From contig JANXTF010000118.1 in the NCBI GenBank assembly GCA_025352565.1, forward strand, positions 32,701-96,700: a stretch of 64,000 bases of DNA. Reading direction: 5' to 3'. Positions 16,271 through 25,459 of this stretch are shown here, in pieces; within the stretch, counting starts at the first letter, position 1, and every line of letters starts with the position of its first letter. The notes below the pieces were generated by a model that had not been told where the DNA came from, made no database searches, and saw only the letters and a list, made by a program, of their open reading frames with translations. The DNA is from Rhodospirillales bacterium (GTDB lineage Bacteria > Pseudomonadota > Alphaproteobacteria > Acetobacterales > Acetobacteraceae). The translations under genes were made by a program, and so were the position numbers.

Positions 16271-17263
16271 TCAGGAACCCCTGGCGGCCCAGCGATACGC
16301 CGCCTGCGCGTTGACACTGCCTTGCGGAAGCCTGCCGGCCACCAGCGACGCCACTTGGCGCACCGTGTCGAATGCCTGATGCTCGATCGCTTCGGTGGTG
16401 AGCCCGCCAATGTGCGGCGTGGCCACGACGTCCCGTCGTGCTGCCAGACGCCGCATCGGCTTTTGGTCGGGCGCGCTCCCCACATCCATGGCGGCACCCG
16501 CCAAATGCCCGCGCGCCAGAGCCTGTTCAAGTGCGGTTTCGTCCACCAGCTCGCCGCGTGACAGGTTGATGAAATACGCCCCTTGCCGCATCGCAGCGAA
16601 CGCGGCCGCGTTCATCAGCCTGAACGTTTCGGGCACCGACGTGGCAAGGCAGACCACATAATCCGAACCGGCGAGCAACGCCTCCAGCAACACCCGGCGC
16701 GGCCCCGGAGACGTCACCTCCCGGTGCGGATCGCTGACGAGCACATGCATCCCCAGCGCCACAGCCAGTTCGGCCAAACGCTGACCGATGACGCCGTAGC
16801 CGATGATCCCCAGCGTCGCGCCCTGCAACTGGCGGCCACGCCGCATCGACGGCTCCAACCCGGCCCGGTAGGCGGCGACCGATCCGGAGATCCCGCGCGA
16901 GAGATCGACCAGCATGCCAAGCGCCAGTTCCACCACGGCCGTGACGAATCCTGGCGTCGCCTGAGTCACCAGCACGCCATGGCGACTGGCGGCGGCAACG
17001 TCGATGGTGCTGATGTCGACGGCCACCCGACAAACGGCCAGCAAATCGGGCAACGCCATGAATACGGCCTCCGGCACGGGCGTCCGGCGATCCGCAACGA
17101 GGATCTGCGCGTCGCGGGCAGCGTCGATCAGGGCGGCCGGATCATCCAGCACCTGCCCGGTGTTGTTCAGCCGAACCAGCGCATGTCCACGCAAGGCCGC
17201 GAGCGCGTTCGAGCCATAGAAACTCTCCAGCATCTCCGGGGAATGGGTGAGGAAAACGCGCAT
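16271..17263 (-). CDS. D-isomer-specific 2-hydroxyacid dehydrogenase, TRAP-linked
   Basis: An NAD(P)-dependent 2-hydroxyacid dehydrogenase of 330 aa. The Rossmann motif GATLGIIGYGVIGQRLAELA lies near residue 150. Catalytic Arg is in INLSRGELVDETAL and catalytic His in VATPHIGG. The segment that usually carries the catalytic Glu (DVFxxEP) reads MDVGSAPDQKPM, so the Glu appears replaced by Gln. It begins 3 bp after the TRAP permease stop and is clearly part of that operon, which suggests it acts on the imported acid. Whether it is a dehydrogenase, a reductase or impaired is not clear from sequence. Confidence 0.83.
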   Translation of the reverse strand: MRVFLTHSPEMLESFYGSNALAALRGHALVRLNNTGQVLDDPAALIDAARDAQILVADRRTPVPEAVFMALPDLLAVCRVAVDISTIDVAAASRHGVLVTQATPGFVTAVVELALGMLVDLSRGISGSVAAYRAGLEPSMRRGRQLQGATLGIIGYGVIGQRLAELAVALGMHVLVSDPHREVTSPGPRRVLLEALLAGSDYVVCLATSVPETFRLMNAAAFAAMRQGAYFINLSRGELVDETALEQALARGHLAGAAMDVGSAPDQKPMRRLAARRDVVATPHIGGLTTEAIEHQAFDTVRQVASLVAGRLPQGSVNAQAAYRWAARGS

Positions 17264-17266
17264 GGC

Positions 17267-19126
17267 TCAATAGCCGAATGCGACCGGCAAGGCCGTGCTG
17301 ATGGCGGGCACGAAGGCGATCGCCAGCAGGCACAACAGCAAGACGCCGAGATAGCCGAGAATGGGGCGTACCGTGACCTCGATCGGCACGTTGCCGATCA
17401 GGCAAGCACCGTACAGACCCAGCCCAAGGGGCGGTGCAAACAGGCCGATGCCCATGGAGATCACCAGCACGACGCCGAAATGCAGCGGCGCGATTCCGAG
17501 CAACGTCGCCACCGGCACCAGCAACGGGCCGAAGATGATGAGTGCCGCGGCACCTTCCAGCACCGAGCCCATCAGGATGAGAATCCCGATCGACAGCAGC
17601 ATGAACAGCCAGGTGCCGCTGTCGCGCGACAGGTCGATCATCATCTCCGCGACCGCGTGCGGAATCTGCTGGAGCGTCAGTGTGAACGCCAGCGCCTGCG
17701 CCGAGGCCACGATAAACAACACCAGACCGGACCGGCGCGCGGCCTGCACGAAGCACGCGATCCCCGCTCTCCCATCGAGTTCACGGAAGACCAGGCTTCC
17801 GGCCACGATCGCATACAGCGCCGCGAAGGCCGAGATTTCGGTGGCCGTGGCGAAGCCGCTTTTGAAGCCGAAGAAGATCATGCCGATCAGCCCGAACGAC
17901 ACCGCGGCGCCGCCCCAAAGCTTGGCAAGGGGCTCTTGCACCGCGTCCACCACCGGCGCCGGCGCATTCTTCGTGCCGCGGATCATGCACACCGCGATGA
18001 GCGCGACCGCCATCAGAAGCGACGGCAAAAGGCCGGCCATGAACAACCCGCCAATCGACAAATTGGCCACGAAGCCCAGAATGATGAGATTGATGCAGGG
18101 CGGGATGGTCTCCGCCATTACCGCCGACGCCGCGAGCAAAGCGACCGCATTGCCCGGGTTCTGGCCAGCGCGCCGCGAGGCCGGGATCAGCACCGCGCCG
18201 ACGGCCGCGACATCGGCCATCTTCGAGCCGGAAATCCCCGAAAACAGCACCATCGACAGTACCATGACCACGTTCAGGCCGCCCCGCACCCGGCCGACGC
18301 CACGCTGCAGCAGCGCGATCAGGCGCACGGACATCCCGTTCGCTTCCATCAGGTAGCCGACGAGGATGAAGAACGGGATTGCGAGCAAGACGAAATTGTC
18401 AATTCCGCGTGCCATCTGCTGGGCGAAGATCACACCTGGCAGGCTGCCTTCGACCCAGATGAACACCAGCGCGGCCAGTGCCAGGGCAAAGCCGATCGGC
18501 AATCCGCCCGCGAGGGTGACGAGAAATCCCAGAAGCATGAACATGCCGGAGGACGGCATGAGGGACGGCGCCCAGGCATCGCCCGCCAGATAGACCAGCG
18601 CCACCGCCCCCGTCACCAGGACGGCGCGGAGAACCTGGCCGAAGGGCCGGCGCAAAAACAGTTCGAGCGCGAAGATTGCCATGAACACCGCGCCCAGGCC
18701 CATCGGATAGAACGTCAACTCCAGCGGCAGGCCCGACCCGGTGGTCTGCCCCGTGGTCAACGCACCGAGGCGGATCGCGTATAATGCAACCAGGCCAGAG
18801 ACGATCAACACGAGCAACGCACCGATCGCATCGATCAGATAGCGCGCATGGGGTCCAAGACGGTTGACCACGAACGCCACGCCGGGATTTTCGGCCCGCG
18901 CCAGCGCGCTTGCCGCGCCGAAGAAACTGGAACCCACCATCAGCCCGCGCGCCACATCGTCGGCCCATTCGACCGGCGCGTTGAGCAAAGAGCGCATGAG
19001 CACCGAGAAGACGACCACGGCAAGGTCCGCAAGCAGCAGGGTGGCCGCGATTGCGTCGGACGCATGCAGCACCGGCACGACCCAGCGCGCGGATCGGCGC
19101 GCGGCCGACCCGGCCGCAATCTCCAT
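17267..19126 (-). CDS. TRAP transporter fused DctQM membrane subunit
   Basis: A 619-aa inner-membrane protein. Residues 1-170 are a DctQ-like four-helix domain (VFSVLMRSLLNAPVEWADDV, with the Glu-Trp typical of DctQ). Residues 190-610 are the DctM channel with about 12 helices (VFIWVEGSLPGVIFAQQMAR, LFSGISGSKMADVAAVGAVL, IPPCINLIILGFVANLSIGG). Separate DctQ and DctM genes are the commoner arrangement; here they are one polypeptide. It starts 4 bp after the binding-protein stop and ends 3 bp before the dehydrogenase. By family it is driven by a sodium or proton gradient. Confidence 0.88.
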   Translation of the reverse strand: MEIAAGSAARRSARWVVPVLHASDAIAATLLLADLAVVVFSVLMRSLLNAPVEWADDVARGLMVGSSFFGAASALARAENPGVAFVVNRLGPHARYLIDAIGALLVLIVSGLVALYAIRLGALTTGQTTGSGLPLELTFYPMGLGAVFMAIFALELFLRRPFGQVLRAVLVTGAVALVYLAGDAWAPSLMPSSGMFMLLGFLVTLAGGLPIGFALALAALVFIWVEGSLPGVIFAQQMARGIDNFVLLAIPFFILVGYLMEANGMSVRLIALLQRGVGRVRGGLNVVMVLSMVLFSGISGSKMADVAAVGAVLIPASRRAGQNPGNAVALLAASAVMAETIPPCINLIILGFVANLSIGGLFMAGLLPSLLMAVALIAVCMIRGTKNAPAPVVDAVQEPLAKLWGGAAVSFGLIGMIFFGFKSGFATATEISAFAALYAIVAGSLVFRELDGRAGIACFVQAARRSGLVLFIVASAQALAFTLTLQQIPHAVAEMMIDLSRDSGTWLFMLLSIGILILMGSVLEGAAALIIFGPLLVPVATLLGIAPLHFGVVLVISMGIGLFAPPLGLGLYGACLIGNVPIEVTVRPILGYLGVLLLCLLAIAFVPAISTALPVAFGY

Positions 19127-19130
19127 CGCG

Positions 19131-20150
19131 CTAGACCGTTGTCGCCTGGATCAATTCCACGACGGGCCTCGCCTGCGGCATCGCGGTCAGAAAATTCGTC
19201 GTCTGCGGCATGACCCGTGCGCGGAAGGCCGCCTTGTCGCAGGCGATGACGGTGACGCCCTTCTGCCCCAGCACATCGAGCGCCTCCTTCTCCACAGCGA
19301 GTCCGTGGGTGCGCGTGTCCGCACCGGCCAGACTGGCGGCGGCGAGAAAGCCCTCGCGCAGTTTCGGCTCCATGCGCTGATAGGTCGCGTCGGAGAAATA
19401 CGTCGCCAGCGGCGAGAAATTGTGTTGCGTCAGCGAATAGAATTTCGCTGCCTCATAGAACTTGCTGGCCAGGATGGTCGGTGGATCATGCTCCAACCCG
19501 TCGAGCACGCCGGCCTGCAAGGCGGTATAGACCTCACCGAACGCGAGCGGCGTGGCGGCGGCGCCCATCAGACGGAGACATTCGGTGATGACCGGGTTGG
19601 GCAGCGTGCGGATTTTCAGGCCGCGCAGATCGTCGGGCGTGTTGACGGCTTTGCGGGCCAGCACGCTGCGGGCGCCGAAATTATACGCCCATGAGATGAT
19701 CCGGATATTGGCGGCCTTGAGCAGCGCGGCCTCGATCGGCTTGGCGGCACCGGCGTCGAACGCCTTGGTCTGCTGGGGAAAGCTGGAGAACAGATACCCC
19801 AGGTCGAACGTGCCGACGAGAGGCACGATATTGGCGGAAATCGACGAGCCGGACACCATCATGTCTATGACGCCGAGCTTGACCGAATTGATGACGTCGA
19901 TCTCCTGGCCGAGCTGGTTATCCGGGAAGAACGCGACCTCGATCTGTTCGCCCAACCCGGCGGATTTGAGGCGCTTGACCAGAAAGTCGTAGTACACCCG
20001 GCCATTGGCGTATTTCGGATCGTTCGCCTGCGATGATGACAGCTTGAGCTTCAGCGTCGCGGCTCGCGCGCGTCCAATGATGGCAGGGGCAACCGCAAAC
20101 CCCGCCGCGGCACGCAGCCATTGCCGGCGGCCGAGATGATCCAGATGCAT
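19131..20150 (-). CDS. TRAP transporter substrate-binding protein DctP
   Basis: A 339-aa exported binding protein, first gene of the leftward TRAP operon. The N-terminus GRRQWLRAAAGFAVAPAIIG ends ARAA, a signal peptide with a possible twin-Arg motif. The mature protein carries DctP landmarks: EVAFFPDNQLGQEIDVINSV, AVNTPDDLRGLKIRTLPNPV (with the Arg that binds the substrate carboxylate) and GEVYTALQAGVLDGLEHDP. The ATG at 20150 has GGGAGA upstream. Ligand: an organic acid, probably one with a 2-oxo or 2-hydroxy group given the linked dehydrogenase (inference). Confidence 0.87.
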   Translation of the reverse strand: MHLDHLGRRQWLRAAAGFAVAPAIIGRARAATLKLKLSSSQANDPKYANGRVYYDFLVKRLKSAGLGEQIEVAFFPDNQLGQEIDVINSVKLGVIDMMVSGSSISANIVPLVGTFDLGYLFSSFPQQTKAFDAGAAKPIEAALLKAANIRIISWAYNFGARSVLARKAVNTPDDLRGLKIRTLPNPVITECLRLMGAAATPLAFGEVYTALQAGVLDGLEHDPPTILASKFYEAAKFYSLTQHNFSPLATYFSDATYQRMEPKLREGFLAAASLAGADTRTHGLAVEKEALDVLGQKGVTVIACDKAAFRARVMPQTTNFLTAMPQARPVVELIQATTV

Positions 20151-20599
20151 GGCGCGTCTCCCTGGCCTGGGTCGTTCGATGCCCAGTTATTTTCAATCCA
20201 CCACCAAGCAGCGATGTAGCAAAACAGTATGACCGGATCGCGCGCCTTGCAATTGGTTTTCACTGCTCGAATTGCGCGGGAGTCGCGGTGATCCCCGCAT
20301 CGTCATATCGCCGCGCGCGAGGTCGCGGGCGCCGACGTGTACGCCGCAAGCCCCCCGAACGACCAAGCCTCGCAAGCGGACACAGTGGACGGGCTTCCGG
20401 GCGTAGGCTACGCATGCCTGACCTGTAGGCCACGCGGTCGCAAATTGGGCATCACCGCCATGTCGGGGCGCACCGAGCAGATCATCAACGACCGCGCCGA
20501 GGCCATGCGTCTGGTGGCGGAACGCGAAGCGATCGGCCGGGTTGGCATGACAACGCGACAAGCCGAAATCGGCAAACGGCCCGAAATCGGCAAGCGGCA
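20151..20599. other. Intergenic region between the TRAP operon and the cytochrome gene
   Basis: 449 bp between divergent transcription units. The right end holds two 18-bp tandem copies (20563-20580 and 20581-20598, CCGAAATCGGCAAACGGC with one change). A short frame from ATG 20460 to the TGA at 20603 (47 codons) overlaps the cytochrome start but resembles no known protein. The rest shows no gene; the TRAP promoter should lie in the left part, but no convincing -35/-10 pair could be assigned. Confidence 0.5.
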
Positions 20600-21754
20600 T
20601 TGAACGTGGACAGATCGGCCGCGCCTCGCTTCGTCCCGGTCTGGGACATCGGAGTCCGTGGCTTCCACTGGATGCTGGTCACCGCCGTACTGGTCGCCAT
20701 GTCGACCGGCTTGGTTTTTGGCCGCACGTCCCTGGCCTGGCATCTTGGCGCCGGCGTGGCGGTCGTGGTGCTGGTCGCCTGGCGGGTGATCTGGGGATTG
20801 CTCGGGCCGCGTTACGCGCGTTTCGCCAGCTTCGCCTACCGCCCCGCCGCCGTGATCGCCCATTTGCGGGACATGCTCCACGGCCGGCATCGACGCCATC
20901 TCGGCCACAATCCGCTCGGCGCCATGATGGTGTTCGCATTGCTCGCGGCGCTGACCGCGCTCGGATTAAGCGGCGCCATCAGCCTTGGCGGCATGCTCAA
21001 ACAAGGCCCGCTGCGCGCGTTCCTGTCGTATGCGACAGGGGTGCAGGTCTTGGATCTGCATTATTTGATGGCCCTGCTGCTGCTGGCGATGATCGGCGCT
21101 CACCTCGGCGGCGTGGCCTTCGAGAGCTGGCGCGGTCAGGAGAACCTGGTCGCCGCCATGCTGACCGGCGACAAATTGGCCCAGTTCCCCGAAGATGCCG
21201 CGCCGCCTGCCCGCGCCCACCCCCGCCTGGCGCTGGTGCTGTTGCTGGCCGTGCTGGCCACGGCCGCCGCGGCGACCGTGGCCCTGACGGCGCTGCCCGG
21301 CCGCGGCGCGCCGCCTGCGGCGCTCGACCCGGTTTTCGCCGAACAATGCGGCGCGTGCCATCTCGCCTTCCCCCCCAGCCTGGCGCCAAAATCCACCTGG
21401 AACGGCATTTTGGCCGACCTTGAACATCATTTCGGTGCGGACGCGACCCTGTCGCCCGGGCAGGTTACCCAGATCCGTAATTGGCTCGGCGCGAACGCCG
21501 CCGACCACTGGGACAATTTGCCATCGCACGTGCTGCGCCTCCCGGCGGCCGACGGATCGCGGCGCATCACCGACGCGCCAGGCTGGCGCCAGCGACACCA
21601 CGCTATCGCGGACACCGTGTTCGCGGCCAAACCCGTCTATCGCCGGAGCAATTGCATTGCCTGCCATGCCGACGCGGCAACCGGCCAGTTCGCGCCACAG
21701 GACATCGCGATCCCTGATGCAGCCGCGCCCCTCCGCGCCGCCGCCCCACCCTGA
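20600..21754 (+). CDS. Cytochrome b561 fused to a dihaem cytochrome c domain
   Basis: A membrane electron carrier of 384 aa. Residues 10-180 form a b561-type four-helix domain (VWDIGVRGFHWMLVTAVL, with His ligands in helices 1, 2 and 4). A further helix spans about 207-235. The C-terminal domain carries two haem c motifs, CGACH (residues 250-254) and CIACH (352-356), in the layout of the DHC dihaem cytochrome family, presumably periplasmic. Fusion of these parts suggests direct electron transfer between membrane quinol and periplasmic c haems. The start is a TTG at 20600 or a GTG at 20606; no good ribosome-binding site precedes either. Confidence 0.83.
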   Translation: MNVDRSAAPRFVPVWDIGVRGFHWMLVTAVLVAMSTGLVFGRTSLAWHLGAGVAVVVLVAWRVIWGLLGPRYARFASFAYRPAAVIAHLRDMLHGRHRRHLGHNPLGAMMVFALLAALTALGLSGAISLGGMLKQGPLRAFLSYATGVQVLDLHYLMALLLLAMIGAHLGGVAFESWRGQENLVAAMLTGDKLAQFPEDAAPPARAHPRLALVLLLAVLATAAAATVALTALPGRGAPPAALDPVFAEQCGACHLAFPPSLAPKSTWNGILADLEHHFGADATLSPGQVTQIRNWLGANAADHWDNLPSHVLRLPAADGSRRITDAPGWRQRHHAIADTVFAAKPVYRRSNCIACHADAATGQFAPQDIAIPDAAAPLRAAAPP

Positions 21755-21775
21755 CACGGGATCGCGGAGCGGCGC

Positions 21776-22225
21776 CTATCCCTTCGTGGCGCTGTCCAGC
21801 AGTCCGCGCACGACGCCCTGCATGGCCGCGATCGGCGCGTCACAGGTGGCGGGCAGGCCGTAACGCGCCTTCAACACCGCCGGGTCCGCCATGCCAAGCC
21901 AGACCTGACCCGCCTCGTCCTGCCAGGCGAGCGCCTTCAGCGGCAGGTCGATCCCGGTCCGCTGGTCGCAGACCATCAGCGGCGTGCCGCCCTGCGGCTT
22001 GCCGAAGACCGACAGCGCGGTGGGACGCAGCTTCAGTCCCACTCCTTGCGCGGCGCCGGCATGATCGACGCGCGCCACGATGAAGAAGCCGCCGGCCTTC
22101 GCCGCGGCCTCCACGCGGTCCAGCGTCTCCATGACGGTGCGGCTGCTTTTGACGGTCAACAGCTCTTCGGCCCGGGCCGCATGGGCCGACAGCAGAACGG
22201 CACAGACGATGGCAAAAAGCTTCAT
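21776..22225 (-). CDS. DUF302 domain periplasmic protein
   Basis: A 149-aa protein with signal peptide MKLFAIVCAVLLSAHAARAE. The start is set at ATG 22225 because the signal peptide begins there. The body (SRTVMETLDRVEAAAKAGGF, IVARVDHAGAAQGVGLKLRP, FGKPQGGTPLMV, DLPLKALAWQDEAGQVWL) matches the DUF302 fold. The role is unknown; such proteins often sit near redox genes, and here the cytochrome gene converges on it 21 bp away. Confidence 0.82.
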   Translation of the reverse strand: MKLFAIVCAVLLSAHAARAEELLTVKSSRTVMETLDRVEAAAKAGGFFIVARVDHAGAAQGVGLKLRPTALSVFGKPQGGTPLMVCDQRTGIDLPLKALAWQDEAGQVWLGMADPAVLKARYGLPATCDAPIAAMQGVVRGLLDSATKG

Positions 22226-22337
22226 GACGGGTCTCCTGGAAGGTTGGTGATCTTGGTTGTGCCATCGAAGCCGGTCGGCTTGAAGTGGATGCGGGGGCCA
22301 CGCACGCGGCACCCGCGACCGTCCATGCCTTCCGCCC

Positions 22338-23630
22338 CTATGCCTTCTGCGCCCGCTTGAGTTCCTGATCCGCGCGTGGCGCGGCTTTCGCCAAGGCGTC
22401 CTTCGGCAACTCGCCGCCCAGCACGCACGCCTGCACCATCTCCGATACGATCTGAACCACCGCTGGAAGCCCGATCACGCCAGGGAAAGGCTTCGCGAAC
22501 GGGATCGTATCGATGAACGCCTGGCCGAGCGGGTTCTTCGCCAGAAATTCCTTGAAGCCCGGATCGTCGATTGCCGCCTGCGAGTTGGGGATGGCACCGG
22601 TCTCGCCCGCCCAGCGCCCGCTGATGCCCGGCTGCACCCACCATTGGCAGAACTTCGCCGCAGCCTCCTTGTTCTTGCTCGAACTCGAGATCGTCCAGTA
22701 ATTGCCGGCGAAATGCGCCCCGCGCGTCACCCGCTTCGGTGGCGGCGCCGAGGCGGTGCGCACCTTCGAGGCCAGGATGTTGGCGGTAAAGACCGGGTAA
22801 AGCAGGACCGATCCGACTTTGTGCGTCGCCCAATCGTTCCAACTCTGTGCATCGGTATAGGCCTTACGCGGCGAGATCTTGTGTTTGTTAACGGCGTCCG
22901 CAAAGAACGAAAGCGTGTCGAGGCCGGCCGCGGAGTTGAACGCGGATGCCTTTCCGTCAGGCGTGACGAGATCGCCCCCGGCGGCAACCATGAAGCTCCA
23001 GAACGCCTGCGCCGTGCCGAATCCTGGCTGGTTGCCCAGTTCGAGGCCCCAGCTACCTTCCGCCGCGTTGGTCATCTTCCCGGCGGCCGCGATCAGGTCG
23101 TCCCAGGTCTCTGGCAGCTTGCTCGGATCGAGGCCGGCCTTCTCGAACAGTTCGAGGTTGTAGCACATGGCGCCAAGGCCGGCATTGACCGGAACGCCAT
23201 AGCGCTGACCGTCGTAGATCGTGATCGGATCGAAGTTTTTCAGCGTCGTCGGGTGTAGTTTGACCAAGTCGTCAAGTGGAATGATCACCTTGTTGCGTGC
23301 GAAATCGGGCGGCACGTAGCCGGGCGCGTGAAAAATATCCGGGGCGGCACCCGCCGCCACCGCGGCGAGGTATTTCGGCAGTATATCGGACGGTCCAAAC
23401 GAACTCGCCTTCACCTCGATGTCCGGGTTCGCCTCTTGGAACGTCGCGATGAACCGCTTCAGTATCTCGAAATTGACGCCGGCGAAATGCGACCAGACCG
23501 TGACCGTGTGCTTCGTCGTCTGCGCCGGTGCGCGCGACGGCAGCCCGGTTATGGCCAAGCCGGTCGCGGTTCCCGCCGCCGTCTTGAGAAACGTCCGTCT
23601 GCCGGTTGTGCCGATGTGCCGCTGCGCCAT
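22338..23630 (-). CDS. Carbohydrate ABC transporter substrate-binding protein (UgpB/MalE-like)
   Basis: A 430-aa exported binding protein of group 1 type. The Tat-like leader GRRTFLKTAAGTATGLAITG ends APAQ. The mature part (VTVWSHFAGVNFEILKRFIA, YLAAVAAGAAPDIFHAPGYV, GVPVNAGLGAMCYNLELFEK, PETWDDLIAAAGKMTNAAEG) matches sugar/glycerol-phosphate binding proteins. It is the last gene of a leftward operon with two permeases. Exact ligand not visible. Confidence 0.87.
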   Translation of the reverse strand: MAQRHIGTTGRRTFLKTAAGTATGLAITGLPSRAPAQTTKHTVTVWSHFAGVNFEILKRFIATFQEANPDIEVKASSFGPSDILPKYLAAVAAGAAPDIFHAPGYVPPDFARNKVIIPLDDLVKLHPTTLKNFDPITIYDGQRYGVPVNAGLGAMCYNLELFEKAGLDPSKLPETWDDLIAAAGKMTNAAEGSWGLELGNQPGFGTAQAFWSFMVAAGGDLVTPDGKASAFNSAAGLDTLSFFADAVNKHKISPRKAYTDAQSWNDWATHKVGSVLLYPVFTANILASKVRTASAPPPKRVTRGAHFAGNYWTISSSSKNKEAAAKFCQWWVQPGISGRWAGETGAIPNSQAAIDDPGFKEFLAKNPLGQAFIDTIPFAKPFPGVIGLPAVVQIVSEMVQACVLGGELPKDALAKAAPRADQELKRAQKA

Positions 23631-23684
23631 GGTTTATCCCTCCCCGTTTTTCGATGGCCTGTCTTGGTGGAAACCCCGAAATCC

Positions 23685-24560
23685 TTACCCCTTCATCCCG
23701 CTCATCGCGACGCCCTTCACGAAGTAGCGCTGCAGGAGAAGGTAGATCGCGACTGTCGGAAACACCGAAAGCGTGATGATGGCCATGATCACTCCCCAAT
23801 CCGCCGCCTCCGCCTGCTTCATCGCGGCGATCAGCATCTGAATGGTCTGCATGTCCTCGGACTGCACCACGATCAGCGGCCAGAAGAACTCGTTCCAGGA
23901 CGTCGTGAAGGTGAAGATGGCCAAGGTCGCCGCCGCCGGACCGAGATGCGGCAGGCAGACCTGCAACAGGATGCGGAGCCGCCCGCAGCCGTCGATCAAT
24001 GCAGCCTCCTCCAACTCGCGCGGCAAGCTCAGCATGAACTGGCGCATCATGAAAATGCCGAGCGGCGTGACCGCGCGCGGCACGATCAATCCCTGATAGG
24101 TGTTGATCCAACCAAGCCACTTCATCAGGATGAAGGTCGGGATCATGGTGACCTGGCTCGGGATCATCATGGCACCCAGCACCAGAAGGAACACGGTGTC
24201 GCGCCCTCTGAAGCGCAATCGCGCGAACGGGTAGGCGGTGAAGATGCTGGTGACGACGACCGCGATCGTCTCGCCACCGGCCATGATGATGCTGTTCAGG
24301 ATCGCCGGCAGCACCGGCGTGCTCGTCAGCGTCGTGGCGTAGTTGCTCAGGGTCGCATGGGCGGGGATCAGCTGGATCGAGGACGAGAAGATGTCGGCAT
24401 TCGACTTCAGCGATGCCGATACCATCCAGACGTAGGGCAGCAGCGTAATGAGCGCGGCGACGATCAGCATTGCCTGCAACAGCAGCAACATCAGGCGCGA
24501 GTGGTCGTCGCCCGTGCGCGTCTGAAGCCAGCCGATCCGTTTCGCGCCAATCCGGTTCAT
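23685..24560 (-). CDS. Carbohydrate ABC transporter permease (UgpE/MalG-like)
   Basis: An inner-membrane permease of 291 aa, starting at ATG 24560, which overlaps the upstream permease stop. Six hydrophobic segments begin LLLLQAMLIVAALITLLPYV. The EAA loop is EEAALIDGCGRLRILLQVCL, characteristic of the MalG group. It pairs by family with the next permease upstream in the operon. Confidence 0.87.
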   Translation of the reverse strand: MNRIGAKRIGWLQTRTGDDHSRLMLLLLQAMLIVAALITLLPYVWMVSASLKSNADIFSSSIQLIPAHATLSNYATTLTSTPVLPAILNSIIMAGGETIAVVVTSIFTAYPFARLRFRGRDTVFLLVLGAMMIPSQVTMIPTFILMKWLGWINTYQGLIVPRAVTPLGIFMMRQFMLSLPRELEEAALIDGCGRLRILLQVCLPHLGPAAATLAIFTFTTSWNEFFWPLIVVQSEDMQTIQMLIAAMKQAEAADWGVIMAIITLSVFPTVAIYLLLQRYFVKGVAMSGMKG

Positions 24561-25459
24561 GCGTCGGCCTGCTTGCCGAACAGTTTGAACTGCGCCAGCG
24601 TCAGCACGAAGATGATGAAGAACAGCACGTATCCGACAGCACTGGCGTAACCCATGCGGAAATACGTGAACGCCTGCTGATACAGATAGAACACGATCAC
24701 GGACGTCGATCCCGCCGGACCGCCGCCGGTCATGACATAGACGAGCGCGAAGACCTGGAATGACAGGATCACCGACATCACGGTGACGAACAGGATCGTC
24801 GGCCGCAGCATCGGCAGAGTGATCCTCCAAAAGCAATCCGCTGCGGTCGCGCCATCGATCCGCGCGGCCTCGTAGTAACTGATGTCGATGCCTTGCAGCC
24901 CAGCCAGGAAGATCGTGGCGAAATAGCCGACATTTCGCCACGCCGCGGTTATCACGAGCGCCGGCAACGCCATTTGCGGGTCCGCCAGCCAAAGCGGGCC
25001 CTCGATCCCGATACCGCGCAGAAGCTGGTTAATCAGGCCGTATTGCGGATCGAACAACCAGACCCAGACGATCCCGATTGCGACCAGCGAGGTTACCGCG
25101 GGCAGATAGAGGATCGTCCGATACAGCTTGATGAACTTCAGCTTCAGATCGAGCAGCATGGCTGCGACCAGCGAGAACACCAGGATGCAGACGGTGATCG
25201 AGATGGTGAAGATCGTGGTCTGCAGCAGGCTTCGGACGAATGTTTCATCGTCGAGCAGCGCTTCGTAGTTCGCCATCCCGACCCACTCAGCCGTCGCGGA
25301 TGTCAAGTTCCAGTCTCGGAAGCTGAGCATAAAAGAATAGACGACCGGGAAGCCGACGAAGAGCGCAAAGAAGACTGTTGCCGGCAGCAGCGACAACCAC
25401 GCGAAGCGGGCTTCCGCCGCCCGCATCGCGCCGGCACGCGGCCGCCGCGTGCGCGGCAT
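24557..25459 (-). CDS. Carbohydrate ABC transporter permease (UgpA/MalF-like)
   Basis: An inner-membrane permease of about 300 aa, first gene of the leftward sugar importer. ATG 25459 is chosen; a GTG at 25504 would add 15 residues. Helix 1 is FAWLSLLPATVFFALFVGFP and the EAA loop YEAARIDGATAADCFWRITL. No ATPase gene belongs to this importer anywhere in the window, so it probably borrows a shared MsmK/UgpC-type ATPase encoded elsewhere (inference). Confidence 0.85.
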   Translation of the reverse strand: MPRTRRPRAGAMRAAEARFAWLSLLPATVFFALFVGFPVVYSFMLSFRDWNLTSATAEWVGMANYEALLDDETFVRSLLQTTIFTISITVCILVFSLVAAMLLDLKLKFIKLYRTILYLPAVTSLVAIGIVWVWLFDPQYGLINQLLRGIGIEGPLWLADPQMALPALVITAAWRNVGYFATIFLAGLQGIDISYYEAARIDGATAADCFWRITLPMLRPTILFVTVMSVILSFQVFALVYVMTGGGPAGSTSVIVFYLYQQAFTYFRMGYASAVGYVLFFIIFVLTLAQFKLFGKQADA

